NCBI GenBank assembly: GCA_019419585.1
Contig: DXZQ01000007.1
Span: 29,221-93,220, forward strand
Direction of reading: 5' to 3'
Length of the DNA stretch: 64,000 bases
Source: Collinsella sp.
GTDB taxonomy: Bacteria; Actinomycetota; Coriobacteriia; Coriobacteriales; Coriobacteriaceae
Shown: positions 41,074 to 50,889 of the stretch, piece after piece
How positions within the stretch are numbered: position 1 is the stretch's first letter
Layout of the letters: each line of letters begins with the position of its first letter
Made by a program: the position numbers and the translations under genes
The notes under the pieces: model-generated
Seen by the model: the letters and a program-made list of their open reading frames with translations, nothing else
Told to the model about the DNA's origin: nothing
Database searches by the model: none

Positions 41074-42207
41074 ATGAGCACTTCGATTAAACCGAACGCG
41101 CCGTTTCGCGCCGATATCGTCGGCAGCTTTCTTCGTCCGCAGGCCGTGAAGGACGCCCGTGCCGCCTACGCCGCGGGTACGCTCGATGCCGAGGGGCTTA
41201 AAGCCGTCGAGGACGAGGCCATTCGCGACTTGGTGGCAAAGCAAAAGGCCGCCGGCCTGCAGGTCATCACCGATGGCGAGTTTCGCCGCAGCTACTGGCA
41301 CCTCGATTTTATGTGGGGGCTGAACGGCGTCGAGCGTCGCACCTCGCGTACGGGCTATATGTTCCACGACGAGGAGACCACGGCTGACACCGCCGTGGTG
41401 ACCGGCCCCATCAGCGGCGAGAACCACCCCTTCGTCGAGCACTTTAAGTTTGTCAAGGCACTCGAGGGGGAGGGTCAGGTTGCGCGCCAGACCATTCCGG
41501 CGCCGATCCAGACGTTCTCGGAGGTTACGCTCGACCGCTGCGATGGCCAGCAGGAGAGCCTGCGCGCTGTCTATAAGACCGATGAGGAACTTGCCGACGC
41601 AATTGCAGCCGCTTATCGCACGATGATCGCCGACCTGTACGCAGCGGGTTGCCGCAACATCCAGTTTGATGACTGCACCTGGGGCATCTATTGCGATACC
41701 GACTTTGTGTCCAAGACTGGCATGAGCCCGGTTGACCTGCAAAGGGTGAGCGAGCTGGGCGTGGCGCTCAACAACGCCGCCATCGAGGAAAAGCCCGACG
41801 ACCTCGTCATTAACACGCACGTGTGCCGCGGCAACTACCACTCTACCTATGCTTTCGAGGGCGGCTATGACCCCATCGCTCCGTACCTGTTTGCACATGA
41901 GGATGTCGACGCATTCTACCTGGAGTTCGATACGCCGCGCGCCGGCGGTTTTGAGCCGCTCAAGTACGTTGCCCCGGGCAAGAAGGTCGTGCTGGGCTTG
42001 GTAACCACCAAGGCGGCAGAGCTCGAGAACGAGGATGTTATCGTCGAGCGCATCCGCGAAGCCGCAAAGTACGTGCCGCTCGAGAACCTGTACCTGTCGC
42101 CCCAGTGTGGCTTTGCCAGCTGCGAGATCGGCAACAAGCTGACCGAGGACGAACAGTGGGCAAAGATTGCGCTGGTTAGGCGCATTGCCGAGCGTGTCTG
42201 GAAATAA
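41074..42207 (+). CDS. MetE C-terminal-like methyltransferase (cobalamin-independent methionine synthase family)
   Basis: This 377-residue single-domain protein corresponds to the C-terminal half of MetE, as in YxjG/YxjH-type proteins. It shows VGSFLRP, DGEFRRSYWHLDF, QFDDCTWG, the zinc ligands in NTHVCRGNYHS (His and Cys) and LSPQCGFAS (Cys). It lacks the N-terminal folate-binding half. Such proteins may use methyl donors other than polyglutamyl folate. The ATG at 41074 follows AAAGGGAG. It is probably under the LysR gene upstream. Confidence 0.88.
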   Translation: MSTSIKPNAPFRADIVGSFLRPQAVKDARAAYAAGTLDAEGLKAVEDEAIRDLVAKQKAAGLQVITDGEFRRSYWHLDFMWGLNGVERRTSRTGYMFHDEETTADTAVVTGPISGENHPFVEHFKFVKALEGEGQVARQTIPAPIQTFSEVTLDRCDGQQESLRAVYKTDEELADAIAAAYRTMIADLYAAGCRNIQFDDCTWGIYCDTDFVSKTGMSPVDLQRVSELGVALNNAAIEEKPDDLVINTHVCRGNYHSTYAFEGGYDPIAPYLFAHEDVDAFYLEFDTPRAGGFEPLKYVAPGKKVVLGLVTTKAAELENEDVIVERIREAAKYVPLENLYLSPQCGFASCEIGNKLTEDEQWAKIALVRRIAERVWK

Positions 42208-42330
42208 CGATGCCGTTCGCAGGTGGCGGCGCGTGCGAGGCACTGCGTATCGCGTACAATGGTTCGGATCGTATCGTTCGGGCAGGTTATCCGATATGCC
42301 TGATCGCCCTTCCATTATGAAAGGACATCC

Positions 42331-43665
42331 ATGTCCCAATCCTCGACGCCCGCCGTCGCCGATGCCATCTACGATGCGTCGTCGCTCGGTCGCCCACGCA
42401 TGTTCGTGTTGGGTTTGCAACACATGTTTGCGATGTTCGGAGCCACGGTGCTCGTGCCCGTGCTCACCGGCCTTTCCGTTTCGACGACGCTTCTGTTCGC
42501 CGGCATCGGCACACTGCTGTTTCATTTTCTATCGCGCGGTAAGGTGCCCGCGTTCCTGGGCTCGTCGTTTGCCTTTATCGCGGGTTATGCCGCCATTGCA
42601 CCCAACGGCGAGGCCGAGCTTTTGCCCTACGCTTGTCTGGGCGTTGCCTGCGCCGGCCTGCTCTATCCGGTGCTGGCAGCGCTGTTCCGCGCCTTTGGCG
42701 CCAAGCGCGTCATGCGCTTCTTCCCGCCGGTGGTGACCGGTCCCATCGTCATTTCCATCGGCCTGATCTTGGCAAGCTCTGCTATCGCCAACTGCCAGAC
42801 CAACTGGTTTGTTGCTGCTATTGCCGTTGCCGTGATCATCATCTGCAACATTTGGGGCCGCGGCATGGTCAAGATCGTGCCGATTCTGCTGGGCGTTGTG
42901 GTGAGCTATGCCGTTGCGGCGGTGCTGGGCGAGGTTGATTTTTCGGGGGTTGCCGCCGCGCCGTGGGTCGGTCTACCTGTCGTGTGGGACAACACCGTGT
43001 TCGCGCTCTTTGGACCGCAGTTCGATAGCAGTCTTGCCACGACGGCCATTATCACCATCATGCCACTGGCCTTTGCGACCATGATTGAGCACATTGGAGA
43101 TATTTCCGCCATTGGCTCTACCTGCGAACGCAATTACATTGCCGATCCCGGTCTGCACCGTACCCTGCTCGGCGATGGCCTGGCGACTATCTTGGCATCG
43201 CTCTTTGGCGCCCCTGCCAATACGACGTATGGTGAGAACACCGGTGTGCTTGCCCTGACGCGCGTGTTCGACCCGCGCGTGATTCGCATTGCCGCCTGCT
43301 GTGCCATTGTGCTTTCGTTCTGCCCCAAGTTCGCTGCTGTGATCGCTGCTATGCCGGCATGCGTTATCGGTGGCGTGTCGCTTGTGCTCTACGGCATGAT
43401 CAGTGCCGTGGGCGTTCGCAACCTTATCGAGAACCAGGTTGATTTCCAGAACAACCGCAACGTGCTGGTGGCGGCTCTGGTGCTCGTGCTTTCGCTCGGC
43501 ATTGCCTACAGTACCGCCGGTGCCATCGTGCTGGAGCTGGGCGGCGTGACGATTTCGCTTTCGGGCCTTGCCGTGGGCTCGCTGGTGGGCATTGTGCTCA
43601 ACGCCATCCTGCCAGGTAATGACTTTGAGTTCGATACTTCCGAGCTTGAGGAGACTGCTGAATAG
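42331..43665 (+). CDS. uraA: Uracil/xanthine permease (NCS2/NAT family)
   Basis: This 444-residue permease has about 12-14 helices. The NAT landmarks are GLQHMFAMFGATVLVP at the N-terminus, the helix-8 acidic segment (ATMIEHIGDISAIG), and GAPANTTYGENTGVLALTRVFD. The last two match the UraA nucleobase-binding signature, and uracil is the most likely substrate. The ribosome site AAAGGAC is adequate. Confidence 0.9.
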   Translation: MSQSSTPAVADAIYDASSLGRPRMFVLGLQHMFAMFGATVLVPVLTGLSVSTTLLFAGIGTLLFHFLSRGKVPAFLGSSFAFIAGYAAIAPNGEAELLPYACLGVACAGLLYPVLAALFRAFGAKRVMRFFPPVVTGPIVISIGLILASSAIANCQTNWFVAAIAVAVIIICNIWGRGMVKIVPILLGVVVSYAVAAVLGEVDFSGVAAAPWVGLPVVWDNTVFALFGPQFDSSLATTAIITIMPLAFATMIEHIGDISAIGSTCERNYIADPGLHRTLLGDGLATILASLFGAPANTTYGENTGVLALTRVFDPRVIRIAACCAIVLSFCPKFAAVIAAMPACVIGGVSLVLYGMISAVGVRNLIENQVDFQNNRNVLVAALVLVLSLGIAYSTAGAIVLELGGVTISLSGLAVGSLVGIVLNAILPGNDFEFDTSELEETAE

Positions 43666-43681
43666 TAGCTGCGTTCAGCCA

Positions 43682-43730
43682 AATTAAAAATGGCGTCCAT
43701 GCGTATGTACGCGTGGGCGCCATTTTTAAT
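43682..43730. terminator. Bidirectional intrinsic terminator after uraA
   Basis: The arms at 43682-43703 and 43710-43730 (AAAAATGGCGTCCATGCG type) form a long hairpin with A and T tracts on both sides. It is shared by convergent uraA and the esterase gene. Confidence 0.85.
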
Positions 43731-44439
43731 GCGTCAGTATCCAGTGGATGCCGCGCGCCATGCGCAGGTCAGTTTGGGCAAAGTGATTGCCGGGGTTGAG
43801 CTCCAGCATTGTTGGAATGTCACGCTCGATAAACAGCTCTTCCATCGCGCGCGCATCGTCGAGTACGTGCCGCATCATGCGGTTGGGCGTCTTGGTTTCC
43901 TTTTTACCGAGTGACAGATAGACGGCGTCGGGCGTAGCTGTCATCGTGCGCTCGCGCGCGTAGTCGATAAAGCCGGGGAACCACAGCGACCCCGATGCAC
44001 TTGCCGCGCGCTCAAAGACATCTGTTTGCCAAAGTGCCCACAGTGCAAAAAGACCCGCCAAGGAGTAGCCGGCAACGCCGCGCCAGGCGGGCGGTTGCGG
44101 GAGCGATGATTCGGCCTCTGGGATTATCTGCTTCAACAACTCGTCAAGAAAACCAGCAGCCTGTCCGCCAAAGGGCTCGGCATCTCGTATAGTTCCGTCG
44201 CATTCCCAGGGGCTCAGCTCGTGATTCCAATCGAGCCCTCCAATGGCGACAAGGGTGAACGGCGGGCAGTCGAGCTCTCGGCAGCGCTCGTAGACTTCAT
44301 TACCGTCGCCCATAACCACGGGGAGGTAAATGACGGGCGCTCCTTCTGTGCACTCTGGATAAACGGTTATCTGCTTATGATGCGCTTCCAAGGCAGGCTT
44401 CTCTCGGTGTTGTGATATTGACAGCCTCAATTGTCGCAC
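43726..44439 (-). CDS. Alpha/beta-hydrolase, IroE/Fes-like putative esterase
   Basis: This protein of about 237 residues has the nucleophile elbow GYSLAGLFALWAL, an acidic residue in TPDAVYLSLGKKE and the catalytic His in NPGNHFAQTD. This is COG2819-type (siderophore-esterase fold), and the physiological ester is unknown. The start is uncertain. The GTG at 44439 gives the longest form, but no good ribosome site is seen. A TTG at 44391 near AGAGAAG would drop 16 residues. Confidence 0.75.
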   Translation of the reverse strand: MRQLRLSISQHREKPALEAHHKQITVYPECTEGAPVIYLPVVMGDGNEVYERCRELDCPPFTLVAIGGLDWNHELSPWECDGTIRDAEPFGGQAAGFLDELLKQIIPEAESSLPQPPAWRGVAGYSLAGLFALWALWQTDVFERAASASGSLWFPGFIDYARERTMTATPDAVYLSLGKKETKTPNRMMRHVLDDARAMEELFIERDIPTMLELNPGNHFAQTDLRMARGIHWILTH

Positions 44440-44466
44440 GCTGGCACGGGGGCAGACGCTAAAAGA

Positions 44467-44501
44467 AAGGCGCGGAGCCGCTTGGTGCGACTCTGCGCCT
44501 T
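44467..44501 (-). terminator. Intrinsic terminator of the NCS2 permease gene
   Basis: On the minus strand AAGGCGCAGAG pairs with CTCCGCGCCTT and TTCTTTT follows. Confidence 0.8.
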
Positions 44502-44528
44502 ATGGTTTTGCTTTGGCAGGCTGTGCCG

Positions 44529-45842
44529 TTACGCCACGAAGAAGTAGACGAGGAAGGCAAGGGCTGCGATCCACATGAGCGGCTTGATCTTGGAGGCCTC
44601 GCCCTTAAAGAGCGCGACGATCACGTAGGCGATAAAGCCCAGGCCAATGCCGGCAGAGATGGAGTAGGTGAAGGGCACGCCGGCGACAATCATGAACGCC
44701 GGGAAACCCTGCGACACGTCGGACCAGTCGATCTCGGAGGCCTCGCTCATCATGAGGTAGCCAACGTAGACCAGAGCACCGCAGGTGGCGGCGCTGGAAA
44801 CGATGGTGACGATGGGGGAGAAGAATGCGGCGAGAATGAACAGCACGCCGGTGGTGACGGAGGTGAGGCCCGTGCGGCCACCGTCGGCGGCGCCGGAAGT
44901 GGATTCGACGAAGGTGGTGATGGAGGAGACGCCCATAAAGCCACCGGCAGCGGCGGCCACGGAGTCAACGACCAGGATGGGGCGGATGTCCTCGACATTG
45001 CCGTCCTCGGTCAGGAACTCGCCCTGCTTGGCGACGGCCATGGCGGTGCCCATGGTGTCAAAGAAGTCGCTCATGAGCAGCGAGAAGGCAACGACGAGCA
45101 GCATCGGGTCGGTCAGAACCTTCACGATGGCCATGTTGCCATCGGCGGTGCTGGCAAACGGGGCGCCAAAGGTCGAGAAGTTGAGCGGGGCGATGAGGCC
45201 CTCGGGGGCATGGGTGACGCCCAGCGGGATACCGGCGATAACGGCGACGATGATGCCGATGAGCAGCGAGCCCGGCACGTTGCGGGAGGCCAGGGCAACC
45301 GTCACGACGATGGAGATGATGCCGACGATAAAGGTGGGGGAGGTGATGTCGCCCAAGCCGACGAGCGTACCGGCGCCAGCGGTGATGATGCCGGCGTCGC
45401 ACAGGCCGATCATGGCGATAAACAGGCCCAGACCCACCGAGATGGCGTGGCGCAGGACCACGGGGATGGCATCCATGATGGCCTCGCGCAGGCCGCAAAG
45501 GACGAGCAGCAAGATGACGACACCCTCGAGGAAGATGACGCTCATGGCCACGTGCCAGTCGCCGCCGCACATGGTGGTGGCGATGCCCGCGATCATGGCG
45601 TTGATGCCCAGGCCCGACGCGCAGGCGAGCGGGCGGTTTGCGAAGATGCCCATGCAGATGGTCATGATGCCGGCGCCCAGGCAGGTGGCGCAGGCGAGCG
45701 CTCCCGCATCGATGCCAGCGCCCGAGAGCACCGCGGGGTTGACGGCGATGATGTAGGCCATCGCCAGGAATGTTGTCAGTCCAGCGCGAAGTTCGGTCCC
45801 GATTGTGGACTTGCGCTCACTGACGTGAAATAGTTCGTCCAT
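44529..45842 (-). CDS. NCS2-family purine permease (AzgA/AdeQ-like)
   Basis: This 437-residue permease starts with the AzgA-type block TIGTELRAGLTTFLAMAYIIAVNPAVLS and continues ACASGLGINAMIAG and SLLMSDFFDTMGTAMAVAKQ. GVSSITTFVESTSGAADGGRTGLTSVTTG is the second signature. These transport adenine, guanine or hypoxanthine with H+. The start at 45842 (MDELFHVSER) is preferred over 45887. No purine riboswitch is seen in the leader. Confidence 0.9.
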   Translation of the reverse strand: MDELFHVSERKSTIGTELRAGLTTFLAMAYIIAVNPAVLSGAGIDAGALACATCLGAGIMTICMGIFANRPLACASGLGINAMIAGIATTMCGGDWHVAMSVIFLEGVVILLLVLCGLREAIMDAIPVVLRHAISVGLGLFIAMIGLCDAGIITAGAGTLVGLGDITSPTFIVGIISIVVTVALASRNVPGSLLIGIIVAVIAGIPLGVTHAPEGLIAPLNFSTFGAPFASTADGNMAIVKVLTDPMLLVVAFSLLMSDFFDTMGTAMAVAKQGEFLTEDGNVEDIRPILVVDSVAAAAGGFMGVSSITTFVESTSGAADGGRTGLTSVTTGVLFILAAFFSPIVTIVSSAATCGALVYVGYLMMSEASEIDWSDVSQGFPAFMIVAGVPFTYSISAGIGLGFIAYVIVALFKGEASKIKPLMWIAALAFLVYFFVA

Positions 45843-45996
45843 GCATACCCTTTCCTTGTTCGGCCCCGAGTTTAGGCCGATTGACACGAACTTCCTTACT
45901 ATATCGCCTTTGTAAGGTTGATGCTCCTCGCATGTTGATGTTCGGCGCTTTGTAGCAGACGGACGGTATTTTTCGCATGAAAATGTGTGGGTACCG

Positions 45997-46019
45997 TATA
46001 CTTAAGCGGTTACAACGAC
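45997..46019 (+). promoter_or_regulatory. -10 box and conserved 14-mer upstream of the deformylase-like gene
   Basis: TATACT at 45997-46002, three bases, then GCGGTTACAACGAC at 46006-46019. The arrangement is identical to that before prfC (6472-6494). Confidence 0.5.
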
Positions 46020-46035
46020 CCCTATGGAGGAACGT

Positions 46036-46455
46036 ATGATTAAAGAGCTTTGCCGCGACGAGGCTATCCTGTCCCAGCGTTGCGAGGTTGCGACCGTCGA
46101 GGACGAGTCGGTTGTTCAGGACCTGATCGATACCATCAAGTCGCTCGACGATGCCGGCTGCCTTGCCGCTAACCAGATTGGCGTTACCAAGAAGGTTTGC
46201 GTCTACCTGGACGACGCCGGCGAGCCCCACGTGCTCTACAACCCCCGTCTGGTGTTTGGCCTGGGCGCCAGTAAGATGGAGGAGAGCTGCCTGACGCACG
46301 AGGAGGTCACCAAATCCACGCGCTATATCAAGTGCAAGGTTGCTTATGACGTGATCGTTGACGGCAAGATGCGCGAGCGCAAGCAGGACTTCGTCGGCTT
46401 CGAGGCGCAGATGGTCCAGCATATGATCGACCACTGTCTTGGAAAGTTGGTCTAA
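46036..46455 (+). CDS. Peptide-deformylase-like protein lacking the catalytic glutamate
   Basis: This 139-residue protein has all three deformylase motifs in order: GCLAANQIG at 41-49, ESCL with the metal ligand Cys85, and QHMIDH with both His ligands (129 and 133). The acid/base Glu that always follows the first His (QHExDH) is Met130. Metal binding should survive, but deformylation should be weak or absent. A canonical deformylase is present at 53594-54004. The start at 46036 follows GGAGGAACGT. Confidence 0.82.
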   Translation: MIKELCRDEAILSQRCEVATVEDESVVQDLIDTIKSLDDAGCLAANQIGVTKKVCVYLDDAGEPHVLYNPRLVFGLGASKMEESCLTHEEVTKSTRYIKCKVAYDVIVDGKMRERKQDFVGFEAQMVQHMIDHCLGKLV

Positions 46456-46586
46456 GGGGACCAAAGCACCGCACTTCGCCTCTTTTGGTCCGGGCGTGAC
46501 ATTGTTGTCATGTCCGGGCTTTTGTGTTTAGCGCCTTTTTGTTTGGAGACAATAACCTTAGCAAGAACGTAAGGCTAGGAGGCGCT

Positions 46587-47552
46587 ATGTGCACGAGTAT
46601 TCGATTTACCGATAATTCTGGCCACATGTATCTGGGCCGCAACCTCGACTGGAGCTTTGACTACGGCCAACAGGTTCGCGTGATGCCGCGCGGGTTTCAC
46701 ATTCCGTATTCGTTTATCGACGACGCGACAGCGGCACACGCGGTGATCGGTATGTGCATCGATTACAAGAACTATCCCATGTTTTTCGATTGCGGTAACG
46801 ATGCGGGTCTGGCTGTGGCGGGGCTCAACTTTCCCGGCTATGCCGAGTATGCCGAGGGCCCTGTCGACGGCAAGAACAATATCGCGGCCTATGAGTTTCC
46901 CCTGTGGGTGGCAGCGACGTTCTCGACGGTCGATGAGGTCGAGGCCGCGCTGCGCGACACGGTGATTGTCGCTAAATCTGCCGGAGAGGGGCTGGGCGTG
47001 TCGCTGCTCCATTGGATTATCGGCGACAGCCAGCGCAGCATCGTGGTCGAGATGATGGCTGACGGCCTGCATGTATACGACGATCCGGTCGACACCCTTG
47101 CCAATCAGCCCACCTTCCCGTGGCACATGGAAAACCTCCGCACCTATATCACCGCCACAAGCGATTTTCCGCAGACGGCGACATGGCGTGGTGCCGAGCT
47201 CAAGCCCTATGGCGCGGGTGCCGGCATGCGGGGTATTCCGGGTGACTGCTATTCGCCGAGCCGTTTTGTAAAGGCGGCGTACCTCAATGCCAATTACCCG
47301 CAAAAGGAGAGCGAGACCGAAAACGTCGTCCGCATGTTCCGTTCACTCGAGGGCGTGGTGATGATTGAGGGGGCGTCCAGGATGGGCGATGGCAAGTTCG
47401 AGAAGACTATCTATACCGGATGCTTTAGCGCGCGCACGGGCAATTATTACTACGCGATGTATGGGGATCCGTCGATTCGCTACGTGAGTCTGATGGATGC
47501 CGAGGGCGCGAACCCCGATAGGCTCGTGGTTCCCGAGCCGCGTCGTTCGTAG
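46587..47552 (+). CDS. Choloylglycine hydrolase family enzyme (bile salt hydrolase / penicillin V acylase)
   Basis: This 321-residue Ntn-hydrolase carries every catalytic position of the family near its standard number: Cys2 (nucleophile once Met is removed), Arg18 and Asp21 in GRNLDW, Asn81 in GLNFPGYA, Asn173 in ANQPTF, and Arg226 in SPSRF. Bile salt deconjugation is likely in a gut Collinsella-like organism. Penicillin V acylase or acyl-homoserine lactone activity is also possible, because the sequence alone does not separate them. The start at 46587 is fixed by the need for Cys2 and by AGGAGG. Confidence 0.88.
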   Translation: MCTSIRFTDNSGHMYLGRNLDWSFDYGQQVRVMPRGFHIPYSFIDDATAAHAVIGMCIDYKNYPMFFDCGNDAGLAVAGLNFPGYAEYAEGPVDGKNNIAAYEFPLWVAATFSTVDEVEAALRDTVIVAKSAGEGLGVSLLHWIIGDSQRSIVVEMMADGLHVYDDPVDTLANQPTFPWHMENLRTYITATSDFPQTATWRGAELKPYGAGAGMRGIPGDCYSPSRFVKAAYLNANYPQKESETENVVRMFRSLEGVVMIEGASRMGDGKFEKTIYTGCFSARTGNYYYAMYGDPSIRYVSLMDAEGANPDRLVVPEPRRS

Positions 47553-47576
47553 CTCACTGGTCCGTTGCGACATAAA

Positions 47577-47610
47577 ACGGCCTCGCACCTCTTATGAGAT
47601 GCGAGGCCGT
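47577..47610 (-). terminator. Intrinsic terminator, convergent kup / hydrolase genes
   Basis: ACGGCCTCGCA and TGCGAGGCCGT form an 11-bp stem. TTTTAT follows on the minus strand. Confidence 0.85.
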
Positions 47611-47633
47611 TGCCGTCAATGGCTGGTGGCGTG

Positions 47634-49791
47634 TTAGAAGTTGGCGTCGTTGAACTGGGTGCTCTCGAGTCCGTCGAGTTGCTGTTCGGACGTATCGGCG
47701 ACGCTCTCGAGCAGCTCGGTGGGATCGACGTTCATGCTCTTGCCGGCCTCGTTGCCGTTGACCAGGTCGTCCGAGAAGATATCGACTTCCATTTCCTCGG
47801 CTTCCTCGATCTGGACTTCGAGCGGCACATGGGTGCGTACGAGTTTGACCGCCGGGCGCATGCGGGCAAAGAGGGGCACGTACTCGATGATGATGGCCGA
47901 GTTCTCAAGACCGTACCAGCGTGCCGGGCTTCCGCAGGCGCGGCGGACGGCGTACTTGATGGCCATCACGCGGTGGTCATTGCGGTTGATGTCCGTTTCG
48001 GGGGCAAGCATCTTGCGCAGCATGCAAAAGCGGAAGTCACCTACGTTGCCGCGCGTCTCGTAGATGGAGTAGGTGTGATGTTGCGGCGGCAGCTCGCCCG
48101 ATGCCATCAAGTCGCCGACGATCTGACGCAGATAGGCGTTGACGCGCTGGTTGACCTTAAAGCCCAGGTCCAGGCGCACGCGGAACAAAAAGTCCGTGCC
48201 AAAGGTCTCGACGGAATACTCGTGCGTATAGGGTTCGTCGGTAACGTGCACGTTGATGAACCAATATGCCTTGGCGCGCTTGGGGTGCTTGTCCAGGATG
48301 GAATAGAGCACGTCGCGGTCGAGTGTGAGCGGGTCGGGGCTGTTGGTGAGAAATACCAGATTGTCGGCGAGCACGGGATAGGTCTCGTCATTGCGCAGGC
48401 GATTGAGCTGGTCGATGTACTTGGAGACGGGCAGCAGAATCGTCTGCGTGCGCTCGATGGCGGTGCCGCGACGCCACACATACATAAGGCCAAACAGCAG
48501 TGCGGCCAAGAAGATCATCACATAGCCGCCGTCAAAGAACATGGTGAGGCACGAGGCGAAAAAGCACAGCTCAATGGCGCCGAAGAGCAGGGCGAAGACG
48601 CAGGCGCCCAGCTTGTGCTTGAGAATGCCGGCGATATAGCTCGTCAAAAGCGTGGTGGTCATAAGCATGGTCACGGTAATGGCGAGGCCGTAGGCACTCT
48701 CCATGCGCTCGGAGTTTTGGAACAGCAGCACGATGAAGATGCAGCCGACCCACATGATGTTATTTACGAGCGGAATATAGAGCTGGCCCTTGGTGTCGCT
48801 GGGGTAGTGGATGCGCAGGTGCGGCATAAGGTTGAGGCGCGTTGCCTCGGATATCAGCGAGAACGAGCCGGTGATGAGCGCCTGTGAGGCGATGATGGCC
48901 GCCACGGCCGAAAGCACGATGGCAAAGGGGCGTAGGGGCTCGGGGAGCATCATATAGAACGGGTTGACGATATCCATCGCGAGCATCTGGGGGTTGGAGT
49001 TATTGGCGAGCAGCCAAGCTCCCTGACCCAGATAGTTGAGGATAAGGGCCGCCTTAACAAATGGCCAGGATGCATAGATGTTTGCCTTGCCCACGTGGCC
49101 CATGTCCGAGTAGAGTGCCTCGGCACCGGTTGTCGACAGGAAGACAAAGCCGAGCACCATAATGCCCGAATGGTTGATGGGCGAGAACAGGAACATAATG
49201 CCGCGGATGGGGTTGAGCGCGCGCAAGATGGACAGGTTGCCGAGCATGTTGAACAGACCGGCGCCTGCCAGGAACAGGAACCACAGCGTCATGAGCGGGC
49301 CGAAGAGCTTGCCGATTGACGAGGTGCCGGCGCGCTGCATGGCCCCATTCGATGGTGCGCAGACCCTCGATGGCTGTGGTGACCGTGACGGCGGGGGTGA
49401 GGATGCCGTCGGCAAGCAGTGCCGCACCGCCGATCATGGCGGGCAGAATCAGCCATGGTGCCACCTTGCGTACGAGGCTGAACAGGGCGAAGATGCCGCC
49501 TTCGTTGTGGTTGTCGGCCTTCATGGCGATTACCACGTACTTGACCGTGGTCACGAGCGTCATGGTCCAGATGACGAGCGAAAGCGCGCCCAGGATCATG
49601 TCCTCGCTGACGGTACCGATGCCGCCGTTGTTGGCGACGATTGATTTCATGGTGTACATGGGGCTCGTGCCGATGTCGCCATAGACGACGCCGAGCGTTA
49701 CGAGCAGCATGCCAGCGGAGAGGGGGATGGCTCCGTGCCCGCCTTGCCCGCGCTGGTCTTGGAGGTTTGCCTCCAGTTTATCGTGTGCCAC
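47634..49791 (-). pseudogene. kup: KUP-type potassium transporter, broken by internal deletion/frameshift
   Basis: The N-terminal part reads VTLGVVYGDIGTSPMYTMKS to ADGILTPAVTVTTAIEGLRTIEWG in one frame. The rest, from QRAGTSSIGKLFGPLM to the end at 47634, is in another frame. Intact KUP proteins have about 25-30 more residues between these blocks, including a hydrophobic helix. An internal deletion of a length not divisible by three, near 49337-49355, explains this. The long C-terminal domain after the twelve helices is otherwise complete. GTG at 49791 with AAGGGAG before it is the best start. A gene that lost a helix and its frame should be inactive, unless this is an assembly error. Confidence 0.85.
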
Positions 49792-49890
49792 GAGGACTCC
49801 CTTAGACATCCGGTTATCTGTCTAGGACAAAAAACTTTATGCCGTCTTTATACATACAAGAGCAGTTTGGCACATCGGGGTGTTTTAGAC

Positions 49891-49914
49891 AATAATCCCC
49901 ATCTGGGGATTATT
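49891..49914. terminator. Perfect 10-bp hairpin between EamA and kup
   Basis: AATAATCCCC and GGGGATTATT flank a 4-base loop. A terminator for the EamA gene is likely, although the T tract is short; an operator for kup is the alternative. No c-di-AMP (ydaO) riboswitch is seen here. Confidence 0.5.
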
Positions 49915-49948
49915 CATGTACGCAGGTAGCATTTCAAAACAGGGGCTT

Positions 49949-50860
49949 TTAAGCGCGTACTGTCTGGGCGATACCGGCCTTGGCGCTTGCGCGCTTGCCA
50001 GCGAGTTCGCAAAAAATCGCGCCGCCGATGATAAGCGCGGCGCCCATCAGGCGGACCGGTGTTATGGCTTCGCCTAAAAGGACGGCCGAGAACACGACGG
50101 CCGAAAGCGGCTCGAGGTAGCCGACGACCGCGACGGTCTGGACGGGCAGCTTGGCGACAGCGCTAAAGTAGAGCAGGCAACCGATGCCGGTGTTGACGAC
50201 GCCGAGCATGACGACGGCGCGCCAATCAATACTGGCGGCGACGCCGGCGGACAGGAATGAGGGAGCGCCCTGCGTGATGAGCGTGAGGACCAGCGCGGTC
50301 ACAAAGGCGGCGCTCACCTGGAGCGTGGAGTTCTCGAGGCCTTCGATGTGTGGCGCACCCTTGCTAGCGATGACCATCAGCGCATAGCAAAATGCCGAGG
50401 CGATACCGCAGACGATACCCGCAATGGGCATATTGCCGCCTAGACCTTGCGCTGCAATGAGAAAAGCACCACAAGCAACGGCGACAAAGCCGGCGATTTT
50501 GCCGCCGGTCAGCTTTTCGCCAAAGATGAGCGGGGAGAGCGCCATGACAATGATGGGGCCGCAGTAGTACAGCAGCGAGGATACGCCGACGCCGATCGTT
50601 TGGTAGGCGCGGAACAGAAAAATCCAGCTGGCGCCCAGCGCAGCTCCCGAGAGGAGGAGGGCCGCGGCTTCGCGGGGACGAGACGGAGCCTGCAGGTTAT
50701 GGCGCTTGGTTATGAAGAGGATGGCGGCAAGGGCAATAGCGCCCAAAAACGTGCGCAGTAGCACGATATCGGAGCTCGGCAGTGCGATGGCCGCGGCGAT
50801 GATGCCGTTGGAACCAAACAGCAACAATGCTGCTAAATACATAAACAGTCCGTTGTTCAT
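49949..50860 (-). CDS. EamA-family (DMT) transporter
   Basis: This 303-residue protein has ten helices in two EamA repeats (LLLFGSNGIIAAAIALPSSD at the start, GVVNTGIGCLLYFSAVAKLPVQTVAVVGYLEPLSAVVFS in the second). It is divergent from a LysR gene with 118 bp between them, which include a perfect LysR-type box. It is a paralogue of the pair at 10572-12499. GAGGGGAT precedes the ATG. Confidence 0.88.
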   Translation of the reverse strand: MNNGLFMYLAALLLFGSNGIIAAAIALPSSDIVLLRTFLGAIALAAILFITKRHNLQAPSRPREAAALLLSGAALGASWIFLFRAYQTIGVGVSSLLYYCGPIIVMALSPLIFGEKLTGGKIAGFVAVACGAFLIAAQGLGGNMPIAGIVCGIASAFCYALMVIASKGAPHIEGLENSTLQVSAAFVTALVLTLITQGAPSFLSAGVAASIDWRAVVMLGVVNTGIGCLLYFSAVAKLPVQTVAVVGYLEPLSAVVFSAVLLGEAITPVRLMGAALIIGGAIFCELAGKRASAKAGIAQTVRA

Positions 50861-50889
50861 GCGTTGACATCCCCTCTATATCCGAGCAT

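Noticed and set aside
44502..45833. Long plus-strand frame rich in Asp/Gly/His over the NCS2 permease gene
   Set aside because: Low-complexity shadow of a clear permease; no family resemblance and no ribosome site.
45843..46035. Purine riboswitch in front of the NCS2 permease
   Set aside because: The conserved purine aptamer core and loop-loop sequences are not visible in the leader.
49810..49948. c-di-AMP (ydaO) riboswitch in front of kup
   Set aside because: The gap is short and lacks the GAACC-type aptamer elements; only a simple 10-bp hairpin is present.
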